Below, piece after piece: positions 26,186 to 34,060 of a DNA stretch of 64,000 bases. The notes under the pieces were generated by a model, which saw only the letters and a program-made list of their open reading frames with translations, had not been told where the DNA came from and searched no databases. The stretch is from positions 124,001 through 188,000 of the forward strand of contig JAEZMD010000026.1 in the NCBI GenBank assembly GCA_023435745.1, read 5' to 3'. The position numbers and the translations under genes are program-made. Positions within the stretch are counted from its first letter, which is position 1. The number at the start of each line of letters is the position of its first letter. Source of the stretch: Bacillota bacterium. GTDB taxonomy: Bacteria > Bacillota > Clostridia > Acetivibrionales > DTU013.

Positions 26186-26636
26186 CGGCACTAACCTCCT
26201 GTCTGCGGAGCTCATCCAATATATAGTGTCTCACAGTGTACTTGTCAGTGTCAAGGATTATTTGAGCGCCCTTTTTATTCCTGCTGTTAATAATCAAAGG
26301 CGCTTTCAGGTTCATGCTTATTTTCTGATAATCCTCCGGTACCACCAGGATAACATATACCACCGCATCTTCTCCATTTTCAATTTCAAGCCTGCGCGCA
26401 GCATCATCCCCCAGTTCAAAATCATAGTCCCGTACAATCAGAAAGGGATTGGCAACGGCAAACGCCACCTGAGGCTCTTTAACGCATTGAAGCCATCTAA
26501 ACGGAGAGGTCTCGTCCTCGCTTCCTATGAGGGTGTATTCCTTAAGCTCTTCAAATCCCGGCAACCCGGAATCAAATTCTATTATGCTCTTCTCATCGAT
26601 CTCAATTTCCCCAAAATGCTTTGTCTGCAGTAACAT
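26139..26636 (-). CDS. fliW: Flagellar assembly factor FliW
   Basis: Protein partner switch: it binds flagellin or CsrA and so relieves CsrA repression when free flagellin is low. Family landmarks are the N-terminal FDSGLPGFEEL, FRWLQCVKEPQVAF and PLIINSRNKKGAQIIL. Length is 165 residues with an acidic tail. ATG 26636 follows GGAGGAA. Its 3' end overlaps csrA, so the antagonists are made together. Confidence 0.95.
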   Translation of the reverse strand: MLLQTKHFGEIEIDEKSIIEFDSGLPGFEELKEYTLIGSEDETSPFRWLQCVKEPQVAFAVANPFLIVRDYDFELGDDAARRLEIENGEDAVVYVILVVPEDYQKISMNLKAPLIINSRNKKGAQIILDTDKYTVRHYILDELRRQEVSADAGSDEEKGSDNSNK

Positions 26637-26677
26637 TATACATTCCTCCATCAAGCGGTTAACCCGCAAAAAATCGA

Positions 26678-27250
26678 TTAAACGGACACATCCACATTGC
26701 TTTCATAGCTTATATCTACCGACGGGTATCGTTTTACAAATATCTTAATTTTTGTCGGCTCAAAGTCCAGTCTTACATAACCTGGGCTATAGCTGCCTTC
26801 CACTCCGCTGTTCACTCCCTCCCCGCTCCTGTCCCACTGAGTATCCACAGAGCCGGTCACCTTGATCTCAGGGCGGGATTTCGGTATGTAGTCCAGGCCA
26901 AACTGTCTCTGCGGATATGCCCTTCTCACAGCAATACTGGCAATCGGGTTACCCCCCTTTTCTATTTCAGCAAGAGCATAGCCGTCTCGGGCTGTCTGTC
27001 CTATGAATTCCATCGACTGCCGAAATCCTCTCAGAGCCGCCTCTCGTGCAAATTCGATATTGCTCCTCAGGCCGGCCTCGGCAAAGCACTGGGACTGATC
27101 AATCAGCACCTGCGGCTTTTCTGTGCTGATATTAATTCTCGTATGCTTCTGACGCAGCCTTAAACGGGCATTTTCCGTTTCCAGATTCATTCTGGAGGGT
27201 GTGCGTTGAATCCCTAGCTGTATATTGGTTGTCCGAATGCTAAGTCCCAT
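26678..27250 (-). CDS. DUF6470 (YviE-like) flagellar-cluster protein
   Basis: A 190-residue protein of unknown function found between flgL and fliW in many Firmicutes (B. subtilis YviE). Typical parts are the N-terminal LSIRTTNIQLGIQ, the basic LRLRQKHTRINIS segment and the C-terminal beta-rich LDFEPTKIKIFVKRYP. The ATG at 27250 has GGTGAG upstream; a GTG two codons earlier overlaps it. Context suggests a flagellar role, but none is established. Confidence 0.82.
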   Translation of the reverse strand: MGLSIRTTNIQLGIQRTPSRMNLETENARLRLRQKHTRINISTEKPQVLIDQSQCFAEAGLRSNIEFAREAALRGFRQSMEFIGQTARDGYALAEIEKGGNPIASIAVRRAYPQRQFGLDYIPKSRPEIKVTGSVDTQWDRSGEGVNSGVEGSYSPGYVRLDFEPTKIKIFVKRYPSVDISYESNVDVSV

Positions 27251-27289
27251 AAACACTCACCATTTCCTTATGGCTTTATGCAAAAAGCC

Positions 27290-28204
27290 TTATCTCAGAA
27301 AATCTACCAGTGAGGGTTGAATAATTTTAGCTCCTCCGGAAAGGGAAGCTCTGTAAACATTCTCTTCACTCTGAAGATTTATAATTGTCTCAGCTATATC
27401 AACATTTTCGTTTTCACTCATCAGTTTGGTAAAATTAAGCGTATCGCTTTCCAGTCTGTTGGCACTGAGCTCAAGCCTGTTGGATCTGGCTCCGACGTCA
27501 GCTCTGATGCGAAGTACATTGCCGATATCATCATCAATATTCGCAAGCATATTTCCCACTGCGGTATGGTCACCTGCGTCAAGAGCTGTTATAAGAGCAT
27601 TAAAATCGCTGATGAGCTTGCCAGTTGTTCCGGATACAGCGTCTCCTCCACTGCCGAACAGGTCCCCTCCCGCTACATTTATATTGATGTCATCTCCGAC
27701 ACCTATTTCATACACAATATTTTCAACTGTGGTATCCACATCAATTAAAAACTCGCCTGTGTCCTTATCCAGCAACGGTTTGTCTGTCTGAAAGCCTGAG
27801 AATATGTATCTGCCCGCATATGTTGAATTACCAATCTGAATAAGCTGTTCTCTCAGTTGCTTCACTTCAACACTGATCTTTTGCGTATCCTCTGGAGTTT
27901 TTGTACCGTTTCCTCCGTCAACCGTCAATTCCCTTACATTCTGCAGCACGTCCCCGATCTTTGCGAGAGCGTCTTCGGTCATATCCATCCAGGACTGTGC
28001 ATCCTTTACATTCCTTTTATATTGGTCGATTTCAGCAACGTCTGTGCGCAGCTTCAGCGCTCTGGCGGCAACGACCGGATCGTCGGACGGGACCTGGATC
28101 TTTTTGCCTGTTGCAAGCTGGCTCTGATATCTGCTCATCCTGGTCAGATTGTTTCCTATATAGTTGACCATGTTGTTAATCAGCATGTTGTTTGTTATTC
28201 TCAT
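27290..28204 (-). CDS. flgL: Flagellar hook-filament junction protein FlgL
   Basis: Joins the hook-associated ring to the filament. The N-terminus MRITNNMLINNMVNYIGNN and LATGKKIQVPSDDPVVAARAL are typical, and flagellin-like helices close the protein (DIAETIINLQSEENVYRASL). Length is 304 residues. It follows the shorter flgK by 60 bases. Confidence 0.94.
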   Translation of the reverse strand: MRITNNMLINNMVNYIGNNLTRMSRYQSQLATGKKIQVPSDDPVVAARALKLRTDVAEIDQYKRNVKDAQSWMDMTEDALAKIGDVLQNVRELTVDGGNGTKTPEDTQKISVEVKQLREQLIQIGNSTYAGRYIFSGFQTDKPLLDKDTGEFLIDVDTTVENIVYEIGVGDDININVAGGDLFGSGGDAVSGTTGKLISDFNALITALDAGDHTAVGNMLANIDDDIGNVLRIRADVGARSNRLELSANRLESDTLNFTKLMSENENVDIAETIINLQSEENVYRASLSGGAKIIQPSLVDFLR

Positions 28205-28264
28205 CTTTCAGCCCCCCTTAAATACATACTTAGGCATCGTCTAAAAATAAAATTAAGCCGAGCC

Positions 28265-29905
28265 CTATATGAACAATTTATTAATCAGCGTTTCGTATAC
28301 CTCATTCATAGTCTGTATCATTTTGGCCGAAGCGTTGTACGCCTGCTGGAATTTAACCAGATTAGTCATTTCCTCGTCAATGGACACACCGGATTCGGAC
28401 AGCCGGCGGTTTACGATCTGGTTCACCACGACCTGCTGGTTGTCTCCGTAATTACCCGCCTGTTCCGTATCGATACCCAGCGTGGCTATAAGAGATTTCA
28501 TAAAATCCTCCGGAGCGCCTTCCGCAAACATGTCCCCATTCCTTCTGTATCCCAGGAGATCATTGAGCACCTCAATATTTCCGGCCTGTCCCACCACGTC
28601 TGAGGTGGCGATCAGGTTGTAATCATCAAGAATATCAAAGCTGACCGAGAAGTTTTTAGCAGTAATCCGGTCGTATAAATGATATACTTCTTCATTGTCG
28701 GTCAGATCGGCTGTGCCTAAAAAATCGGCGTTCGACATTGCCTGCTTGTTTTCGGTCATTGTAAAAAACCGTATTCCGGAAGCAGTTGCGCTGGGGCCAT
28801 AGCCATAACCATGAGCATGACCTGTCCCGAAGGTATCTGTAGCGTCATAGCCCCTGGTAGTAGAGTCTGTATCAATATATCCCTCATTGAACGCCCGGGC
28901 AAAGGTCTGCACAAATTCGTTGAGCTTCTTCTGATAAAAGGGAATACCCTTGTAATTTGGCGAGGTTAAACCATTTGGGCCGTCAGAGCTGCCCTCGTTT
29001 CCATCCCGCACATCCAGATATCCTCTCAGTTCACCGCCCTTAATATTCAGCTTGTTTCCGTCCGCCCACTTTACCTCATACAGGTTACCGACATCTTCAT
29101 TATTTATCTTTTGAGTAGAGTCCCTCTGTACTAAAGCCAGTTCACTGATGGTGAAATGGTCCACCAGCGCCTTTCCGCTGATGGTTACCAGAAAGTGCTT
29201 ATCCTCCCGGCCGTCCGGGAGATATCCCGCCACGACCTCGGTCGCATCAATATTGACGATCTTTGAAAGCTTGTCCACGAGCAATGTCCTCTGGTCTCTC
29301 ATATCATTGGCAACATTTCCGTCCAGTTCGGTAATATAGATCTGCCTGTTCAGCTGCTGAATCTGTGTAGCGTAAGAATTCACCGCCTCCACCTTCGTCT
29401 GTATCCTGTAGTTCAGATCCTTCTGAAGCTCTTCAAAATGGGAGGCCACGCTATTAAAATACTTAGCCAGCGTTACACCCCGCTGTTTCACCAGCTCTCT
29501 GACAGCAGCGCTGCTTGAATCCTTCGTCAGCTCCTGCAGGGAGTCGTAAAAATCACTCATTATGGTGGCAAATCCGCTGTCCGATGGCTCGTTAAACGTG
29601 ACCTCGATATCGGAGAGCGCCTCTTTCTTTGCAGTCCATTCTCCCAGCGAGATATTTTCACTCCAATACTTAAAATCCAGATACTCATCGCGAATCCGCT
29701 TAACCGAAGTCACTTCCGCACCGGTACCAATCATGCCGGTACCGTCAGCCAACGACATAGGACGGGAAGCCACCTGCACCGACTGCTGCCTGGAATAACC
29801 CGGTGTGTTGATGTTGTTCAGGTTATGGTTCACCGTGTTCAAATTGCGCTGCGCCGCAAAAAGCCCGCGCACCGCTACATTAAAGCCAAAAAATGATCCG
29901 CTCAT
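28265..29905 (-). CDS. flgK: Flagellar hook-associated protein 1 FlgK (shorter paralogue)
   Basis: A 546-residue FlgK. The N-terminal rod/hook motif NTVNHNLNNINTPGYSRQ and the C-terminal EEMTNLVKFQQAYNASAKMI are the family ends. The domain order is uninterrupted. It lies 6 bases downstream of a second, longer flgK, so the cell makes two HAP1-like proteins from one transcript. The sequence does not tell which is the main junction protein; this one is closer to the usual architecture. Confidence 0.92.
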   Translation of the reverse strand: MSGSFFGFNVAVRGLFAAQRNLNTVNHNLNNINTPGYSRQQSVQVASRPMSLADGTGMIGTGAEVTSVKRIRDEYLDFKYWSENISLGEWTAKKEALSDIEVTFNEPSDSGFATIMSDFYDSLQELTKDSSSAAVRELVKQRGVTLAKYFNSVASHFEELQKDLNYRIQTKVEAVNSYATQIQQLNRQIYITELDGNVANDMRDQRTLLVDKLSKIVNIDATEVVAGYLPDGREDKHFLVTISGKALVDHFTISELALVQRDSTQKINNEDVGNLYEVKWADGNKLNIKGGELRGYLDVRDGNEGSSDGPNGLTSPNYKGIPFYQKKLNEFVQTFARAFNEGYIDTDSTTRGYDATDTFGTGHAHGYGYGPSATASGIRFFTMTENKQAMSNADFLGTADLTDNEEVYHLYDRITAKNFSVSFDILDDYNLIATSDVVGQAGNIEVLNDLLGYRRNGDMFAEGAPEDFMKSLIATLGIDTEQAGNYGDNQQVVVNQIVNRRLSESGVSIDEEMTNLVKFQQAYNASAKMIQTMNEVYETLINKLFI

Positions 29906-29911
29906 ACATTA

Positions 29912-31846
29912 TCACCTGCCTGCCAATCCTAATCTGTTCACGATCTGTTCCATCATTGTGTCAATTATATTCAATACCCTTGCAGAGGCATCATATGCAA
30001 ACTTGAATTTCATCATATTGGTCATTTCCTCATCCATGGAAACTCCGGTGATCGCCGTTCTTTGAGCGTCAGCCGACTGTACCAGCTTGCTCTGGCTATC
30101 AGCGATGTTCACCGCATCCGTTCCTTCATTTCCCATGTGCAGAATAATGTCCTGATAATAATCATCCAGACTGACCATCCCCGATCTGGTTTGTATCAGC
30201 ACCGCGTTCCTCAGATTCGCGATTTCCCGCGCATTGGAGTTGTCGCCGTTTTCCCCGGTTTTAGAAGCTGCAATAGCCGACAGATCCGACAGATTGGGAT
30301 TCAGCCGGATATTGCCCATCTCCAGCGGCCTGCCTGAGTTGATGGCTACAAAAAAAGCTTCCCCGTCCGTTGGAGGATCCTTCATCGTCTTGCCGCTTGT
30401 ATGTATGGCATTGATCTCCCGCATCATGACACTAATCAGCGCATTGAGTCTGGCCTTCATATCGGAAACAATATTCAACGAATCGGACATATCGCCGATG
30501 TCGGCATTTGTATCCTTTGCCATGCTGTCTGTAACCGTTGTATATACACCGGTATCCCCGTTCGCAAAGTCAGCCAGGCTGTATGTACTGCCGTCGAGCC
30601 CTCGCACCAGCGGCAACCAACCGGGAGTGCTGTCACTATCCGTAATAACCGATGTATCCATCCCCCGTGACACCAGGGCCGCTTGGAGAGCATCAAAATC
30701 ATCCGGATTAGCCAGCTCGTCATTTGTCACTATGAAGGCATATTTCCTTGCATCTGCGCGCAGTGCGGGAGTATCGGTTACCGCCGTTTCAATATCCCCG
30801 ACGGTTGCCGCATTCTCCATCGTCACATTCGCATCCAAGCCTCTGCTCAAAAGCCAATTCCTGTATTCATTCATCCTGAGTGTGGCGTCGGCAACCGACA
30901 TGGTCGAGGTGTCCACATAGAAAACCACGTCAACCTTTGTATTCGGCGTACCGTTCTCATAACTGCCAATTGCGCCTGATACTTCGCCTCTGGATTCCAT
31001 CAGTCCCTTTATGATTCCACTGTTCAGGTTGACCTCTATATTTGTGCCGCCCAGCTTGGCAACGTAGAAATTTTCTCCTACATTTCTTTCTGCTGCGTAA
31101 AGATCAGTACTGACACCCTTCTGAACAATAAAATATCCCCCGACCGTAATGTCTACCTGACCGTCCTGCATCTCGGTTACATCAGCTTTGAGCAGCTTCG
31201 TGAGCCTGTCGATCAGAGAATTGCGCTGATCGCGGTAATCATTGGCGGAATCACCATTAACTTCGTTTCTGAGAATTGTAACATTCAAACTGGCTATCTG
31301 CCTCGTGATCTCATTTACTTCATCTATTCGGACGGATATCTCGGTATTCAGGTCACTCTGGAGCCTGTCTAACTGAGCGCCCATATGATTGATCTGTTGC
31401 ACCAGCGCCTCGCTTCTCTGCCTGACAAGGGCTCTGATCGTGAGACTGTCCGGTTCCTTGGAAAGCTCCTGCCACGAATCCCAGAATTTATTCAGCACAT
31501 TCTGAAGCCCGGCCTCGATTGGCTCAGCCATTATGGCCTCCACATCCTGGAAGGTCTTCCGTCTGGATTCCCAGTATCCCAGCGTGGTATTTTCCTGTCT
31601 GAATATGTTGTCCAAAAAGACATGCCTGATCTGCCTGATGTCCTGAATATCGGCGCCAAGGCCGTATTGAGACAGGCCGCCCTTTGTATAGTAAGACACA
31701 ACAGGACCATTTTTGATCATGGCCTGCTGCCTGACATATCCTGCCGTATTCACATTTGAAATATTATGACCAGTTACATAAAGTCCCCGTTCGTTTACAC
31801 TAAGGCCGGAACGGGCAATTTCATAACTGGCAAAGCCAACACCCAT
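29912..31846 (-). CDS. FlgK paralogue with an inserted von Willebrand A-like domain
   Basis: A 644-residue FlgK relative. Residues 1-300 match the N-terminal half (NISNVNTAGYVRQ; GLMESRGEVSGAIGSYE) and 450-644 match the C-terminal half (EEMTNMMKFKFAYDASARVL). Between them, about 302-445, is an extra domain. It has VDVVFYVDTSTMS, a helix ending in WLLSRGLDANV, KYAFIVTNDELANPDDFDALQAAL and VSRGMDTSVI. This order of strand with DxS, helices and a second hydrophobic strand resembles a VWA fold with a degenerate MIDAS (DTSTMS in place of DxSxS). The insert would project from the hook-filament junction. It is encoded 9 bases after flgN. Confidence 0.85.
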   Translation of the reverse strand: MGVGFASYEIARSGLSVNERGLYVTGHNISNVNTAGYVRQQAMIKNGPVVSYYTKGGLSQYGLGADIQDIRQIRHVFLDNIFRQENTTLGYWESRRKTFQDVEAIMAEPIEAGLQNVLNKFWDSWQELSKEPDSLTIRALVRQRSEALVQQINHMGAQLDRLQSDLNTEISVRIDEVNEITRQIASLNVTILRNEVNGDSANDYRDQRNSLIDRLTKLLKADVTEMQDGQVDITVGGYFIVQKGVSTDLYAAERNVGENFYVAKLGGTNIEVNLNSGIIKGLMESRGEVSGAIGSYENGTPNTKVDVVFYVDTSTMSVADATLRMNEYRNWLLSRGLDANVTMENAATVGDIETAVTDTPALRADARKYAFIVTNDELANPDDFDALQAALVSRGMDTSVITDSDSTPGWLPLVRGLDGSTYSLADFANGDTGVYTTVTDSMAKDTNADIGDMSDSLNIVSDMKARLNALISVMMREINAIHTSGKTMKDPPTDGEAFFVAINSGRPLEMGNIRLNPNLSDLSAIAASKTGENGDNSNAREIANLRNAVLIQTRSGMVSLDDYYQDIILHMGNEGTDAVNIADSQSKLVQSADAQRTAITGVSMDEEMTNMMKFKFAYDASARVLNIIDTMMEQIVNRLGLAGR

Positions 31847-31854
31847 ATTGCCTC

Positions 31855-32352
31855 CTATAATTTCAAATCGAAAAAGTGCTTCTTCTTCAGATCGTCAGAT
31901 TGGCCGGAATTTCCATAGTTTCCTGTGGATCCGTTACTGGTAAGTACATTGATGGAAAAATCTATATAATCGAGAGAATTCCGTATTAATTTCGAATTAA
32001 CTCCATTGGCGTCTTGTATATCATTAAATACCCTCGGCAATGTGTTATGGCATTTTTTCAGCTTTTCCGCCTGCTCCTTCGGCAGCAGCTTAATCAGATT
32101 TGACAGTTTCACATCGGATGCTTTCATGCCAAGCTGAGTCGCAACCTGCTCCACCAGTTTCTCTCTCTCCTCTTCAAGCTTTCCGAGTGTCACTATGACG
32201 GACTGCTCGGCTCTAGTAATCCCTTCAAGCTCAGATACCCTTCCGGCAATGATCACATCGGTCTTTTGCCTTGAAAGCTTCAGGATACCTTCATATACAC
32301 TCGTCTCCTTATTCAATACTTCTATGAGCTTGTCGATTAAAGCTGTATCCAA
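31855..32352 (-). CDS. flgN: Flagellar export chaperone FlgN
   Basis: Helical chaperone for FlgK and FlgL export, about 165 residues. It consists of long amphipathic helices (LIDKLIEVLNKETSVYEGILKL core and EEEREKLVEQVATQLG) with a disordered end. I prefer the TTG at 32352, which has AGGTGGTGAT upstream, over a TTG six codons earlier that lacks a site. Position between flgM and flgK supports the call. Confidence 0.85.
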   Translation of the reverse strand: MDTALIDKLIEVLNKETSVYEGILKLSRQKTDVIIAGRVSELEGITRAEQSVIVTLGKLEEEREKLVEQVATQLGMKASDVKLSNLIKLLPKEQAEKLKKCHNTLPRVFNDIQDANGVNSKLIRNSLDYIDFSINVLTSNGSTGNYGNSGQSDDLKKKHFFDLKL

Positions 32353-32414
32353 AGCATCACCACCTGTCAACCCCGTGTATAAATCAAGGAGAGTTCATTA
32401 ACTCCCCCCTGTTG

Positions 32415-32702
32415 TTATGCCTTCCTGTCAAATACAGTACTGACTACCTTGCCGGCCACATCACGGCCTGTCACATTGTAGCTTCCCGACTCTATGCTCC
32501 CCAATATGTCACCAACCTTCGACTCGCGTATATCCGGTACATCTCTGAGCGCCTTGTAGACAGTCTGAAAATCCTTTGCTTCATTGGATATGGAAAGTAC
32601 ATCTTTTTTGGCTGCCACCGAGCCGGTCTTCCCGATTCTGCCAATATTCTTTTGTGTGCCATACACTCCGGTAATTTTTGATATATCTCCCGGTATTCTC
32701 AT
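32415..32702 (-). CDS. flgM: Anti-sigma-D factor FlgM
   Basis: A 95-residue protein that holds sigma-D inactive until the hook is complete and FlgM is exported. The family pattern is visible as DVLSISNEAKDFQTVYKAL and DIRESKVGDILGSIESGSYNV. The ATG at 32702 follows AAAGGTGAG. It is the first gene after a sigma-D-type promoter and heads flgM-flgN-flgK-flgK-flgL. Confidence 0.92.
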   Translation of the reverse strand: MRIPGDISKITGVYGTQKNIGRIGKTGSVAAKKDVLSISNEAKDFQTVYKALRDVPDIRESKVGDILGSIESGSYNVTGRDVAGKVVSTVFDRKA

Positions 32703-32776
32703 ATTAACCACTCACCTTTTAAATTACTCGAACATAACAAGCCTGCAACCTATATCATCTTCGTAACCCATATAGT

Positions 32777-32803
32777 ATATCGGTAGTTTTTCATCTGTTA
32801 TTA
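32777..32803 (-). promoter_or_regulatory. Probable sigma-D promoter of the flgM operon
   Basis: On the minus strand TAAT, 15 bases, then ACCGATAT; each element is one base off TAAA and GCCGATAT. It is 75 bases upstream of flgM, which suggests FlgM is made under the sigma factor it inhibits. Confidence 0.6.
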
Positions 32804-32884
32804 ACCTGTAAAATCATTATAACGCCTCGGTTCAAAAAAAAATTTTCGTTTGTAGAAAAAATTTATTTCATCAGCGGAGTTTCA

Positions 32885-32901
32885 ACGAGGCGTTGCCTCG
32901 T
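32885..32901 (-). terminator. Short stem-loop directly after the YvyF-like gene
   Basis: ACGAGGC and GCCTCGT form a 7-base stem with a 3-base loop starting one base after the stop codon. No T-run follows, so termination would be weak; it separates the comFC-yvyF genes from the flgM promoter. Confidence 0.45.
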
Positions 32902-33335
32902 CATTTTTTCTCGTAGCCCTTATTCAGATATCGCATCCCAAAAGACCTCGAATTAGAGGCGGCAGACTGGTTGTCCAGTTCTGATTTCATCTGGCTTGCC
33001 GCAGATCTGAAGCCAGACGCAAGATTTCTCTCGCACTCATCACAGAACCTCCCGCTTTTAATGGATTTGCCACAGTTTTCACACTCCAGGATCAGGTTGC
33101 CATCCTCACCGGTGATCTCCAGCCTTCCATCCTTCAGAAATCTTCTGATCAGCTCAATACTGATCTCCAGCTCTGTAGATACCTGTGTGATACTGGCGCC
33201 CGGATTCTCATACAAGTATTCCTTGACCCTCTTAAAGTCATCTTCTTCCAATTCCTTACACTGAGAGCATATCGGCGCCCCGCCGATATAATTGTAAATT
33301 TTGCCACATTTTCTGCAGTTTCGAACATCCGGCAT
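32901..33335 (-). CDS. yvyF: YvyF-type flagellar-operon zinc-ribbon protein
   Basis: A 144-residue protein of the flagellar operon family TIGR03826. Two CxxC pairs at the N-terminus (NCRKCGKIY and ICSQC) and two more (LECENCGKSI and FCDEC) suggest two zinc ribbons around a helix-turn-helix-like segment (SITQVSTELEISIELIRRFL). The start at 33335 follows GGAGGG; a longer in-frame ATG at 33350 would place that site inside the gene. Function unproven; found next to flgM and comF in many Firmicutes. Confidence 0.88.
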   Translation of the reverse strand: MPDVRNCRKCGKIYNYIGGAPICSQCKELEEDDFKRVKEYLYENPGASITQVSTELEISIELIRRFLKDGRLEITGEDGNLILECENCGKSIKSGRFCDECERNLASGFRSAASQMKSELDNQSAASNSRSFGMRYLNKGYEKK

Positions 33336-33359
33336 CTGTTGACCCTCCATTCTATATTC

Positions 33360-34037
33360 TTAAATTTTTCTTCCTGTAGCGACAACCACAGCGGTAATCT
33401 TCATAGCTCCTGCATTCTTCAGTACTCTGGCGCACTCCTCCAACGTTGATCCTGTTGTCAGAATATCGTCTACCAACAGGATGGATTTTCCGGCGACCCT
33501 GTCAGGGGATTTAACAGTAAAAGCACCCTTTACATTCTGGCATCTTTTTTCTTTATCCAAAAGGCTTTGCGCCTCTGTATAGCGGCATCTCTTAATCAAC
33601 CCCGAGCGCTCCGGCAGCATGAGCTTCCGGCTCAGCCCCTTTGAAATAAGATAGGCCTGATTGTATCCTCTGGAAAACTCCTTATGTTTATGCAGCGGAA
33701 CACTTATCACCATGTGATACTGCATGATATCAACTATTCTGGTAAGCTTCTCCGCGATCAGTCCTGCATAGGTCCTGTAATAGCCCGGTTCATTGTAAAA
33801 CTTAAAGCGAATCAGGGACTCTTTCACCACGCCTGTATATTCAAATACACTGACAGCTCCATCACAATAATGATCTCCAGCCTCCTGCGTTGTAGTCAGG
33901 AGCGTTTCCTTAGCAAAGGGAAGACCGCAATAGCATGCACTGCAAATCTGAAGAGCAGCATCGTAGCTTAGTATCTGTCGGCAAAAAATACAATTCGGCG
34001 GATAAATAATATTGATGATTCTGTTAAAAATGTTCAC
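33360..34037 (-). CDS. comFC: ComF family protein (ComFC)
   Basis: A 225-residue protein of the ComF/phosphoribosyltransferase family, involved in DNA uptake or processing during competence. The N-terminus has a zinc-binding set (CIFC and CSACYC), and the C-terminus carries the PRTase motif ILLVDDILTTGSTL. RGYNQAYLISKGLS is also typical. It sits between recD2 and yvyF. Confidence 0.92.
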   Translation of the reverse strand: MNIFNRIINIIYPPNCIFCRQILSYDAALQICSACYCGLPFAKETLLTTTQEAGDHYCDGAVSVFEYTGVVKESLIRFKFYNEPGYYRTYAGLIAEKLTRIVDIMQYHMVISVPLHKHKEFSRGYNQAYLISKGLSRKLMLPERSGLIKRCRYTEAQSLLDKEKRCQNVKGAFTVKSPDRVAGKSILLVDDILTTGSTLEECARVLKNAGAMKITAVVVATGRKI

Positions 34038-34060
34038 AGATATCCTGCCTTCCCTATAAA

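Noticed and set aside
30234..30920. Long plus-strand open frame of 228 codons opposite flgK
   Set aside because: It lies wholly antisense to a well-supported gene, has no ribosome binding site and no recognisable protein features; it follows from the codon bias of the true frame.
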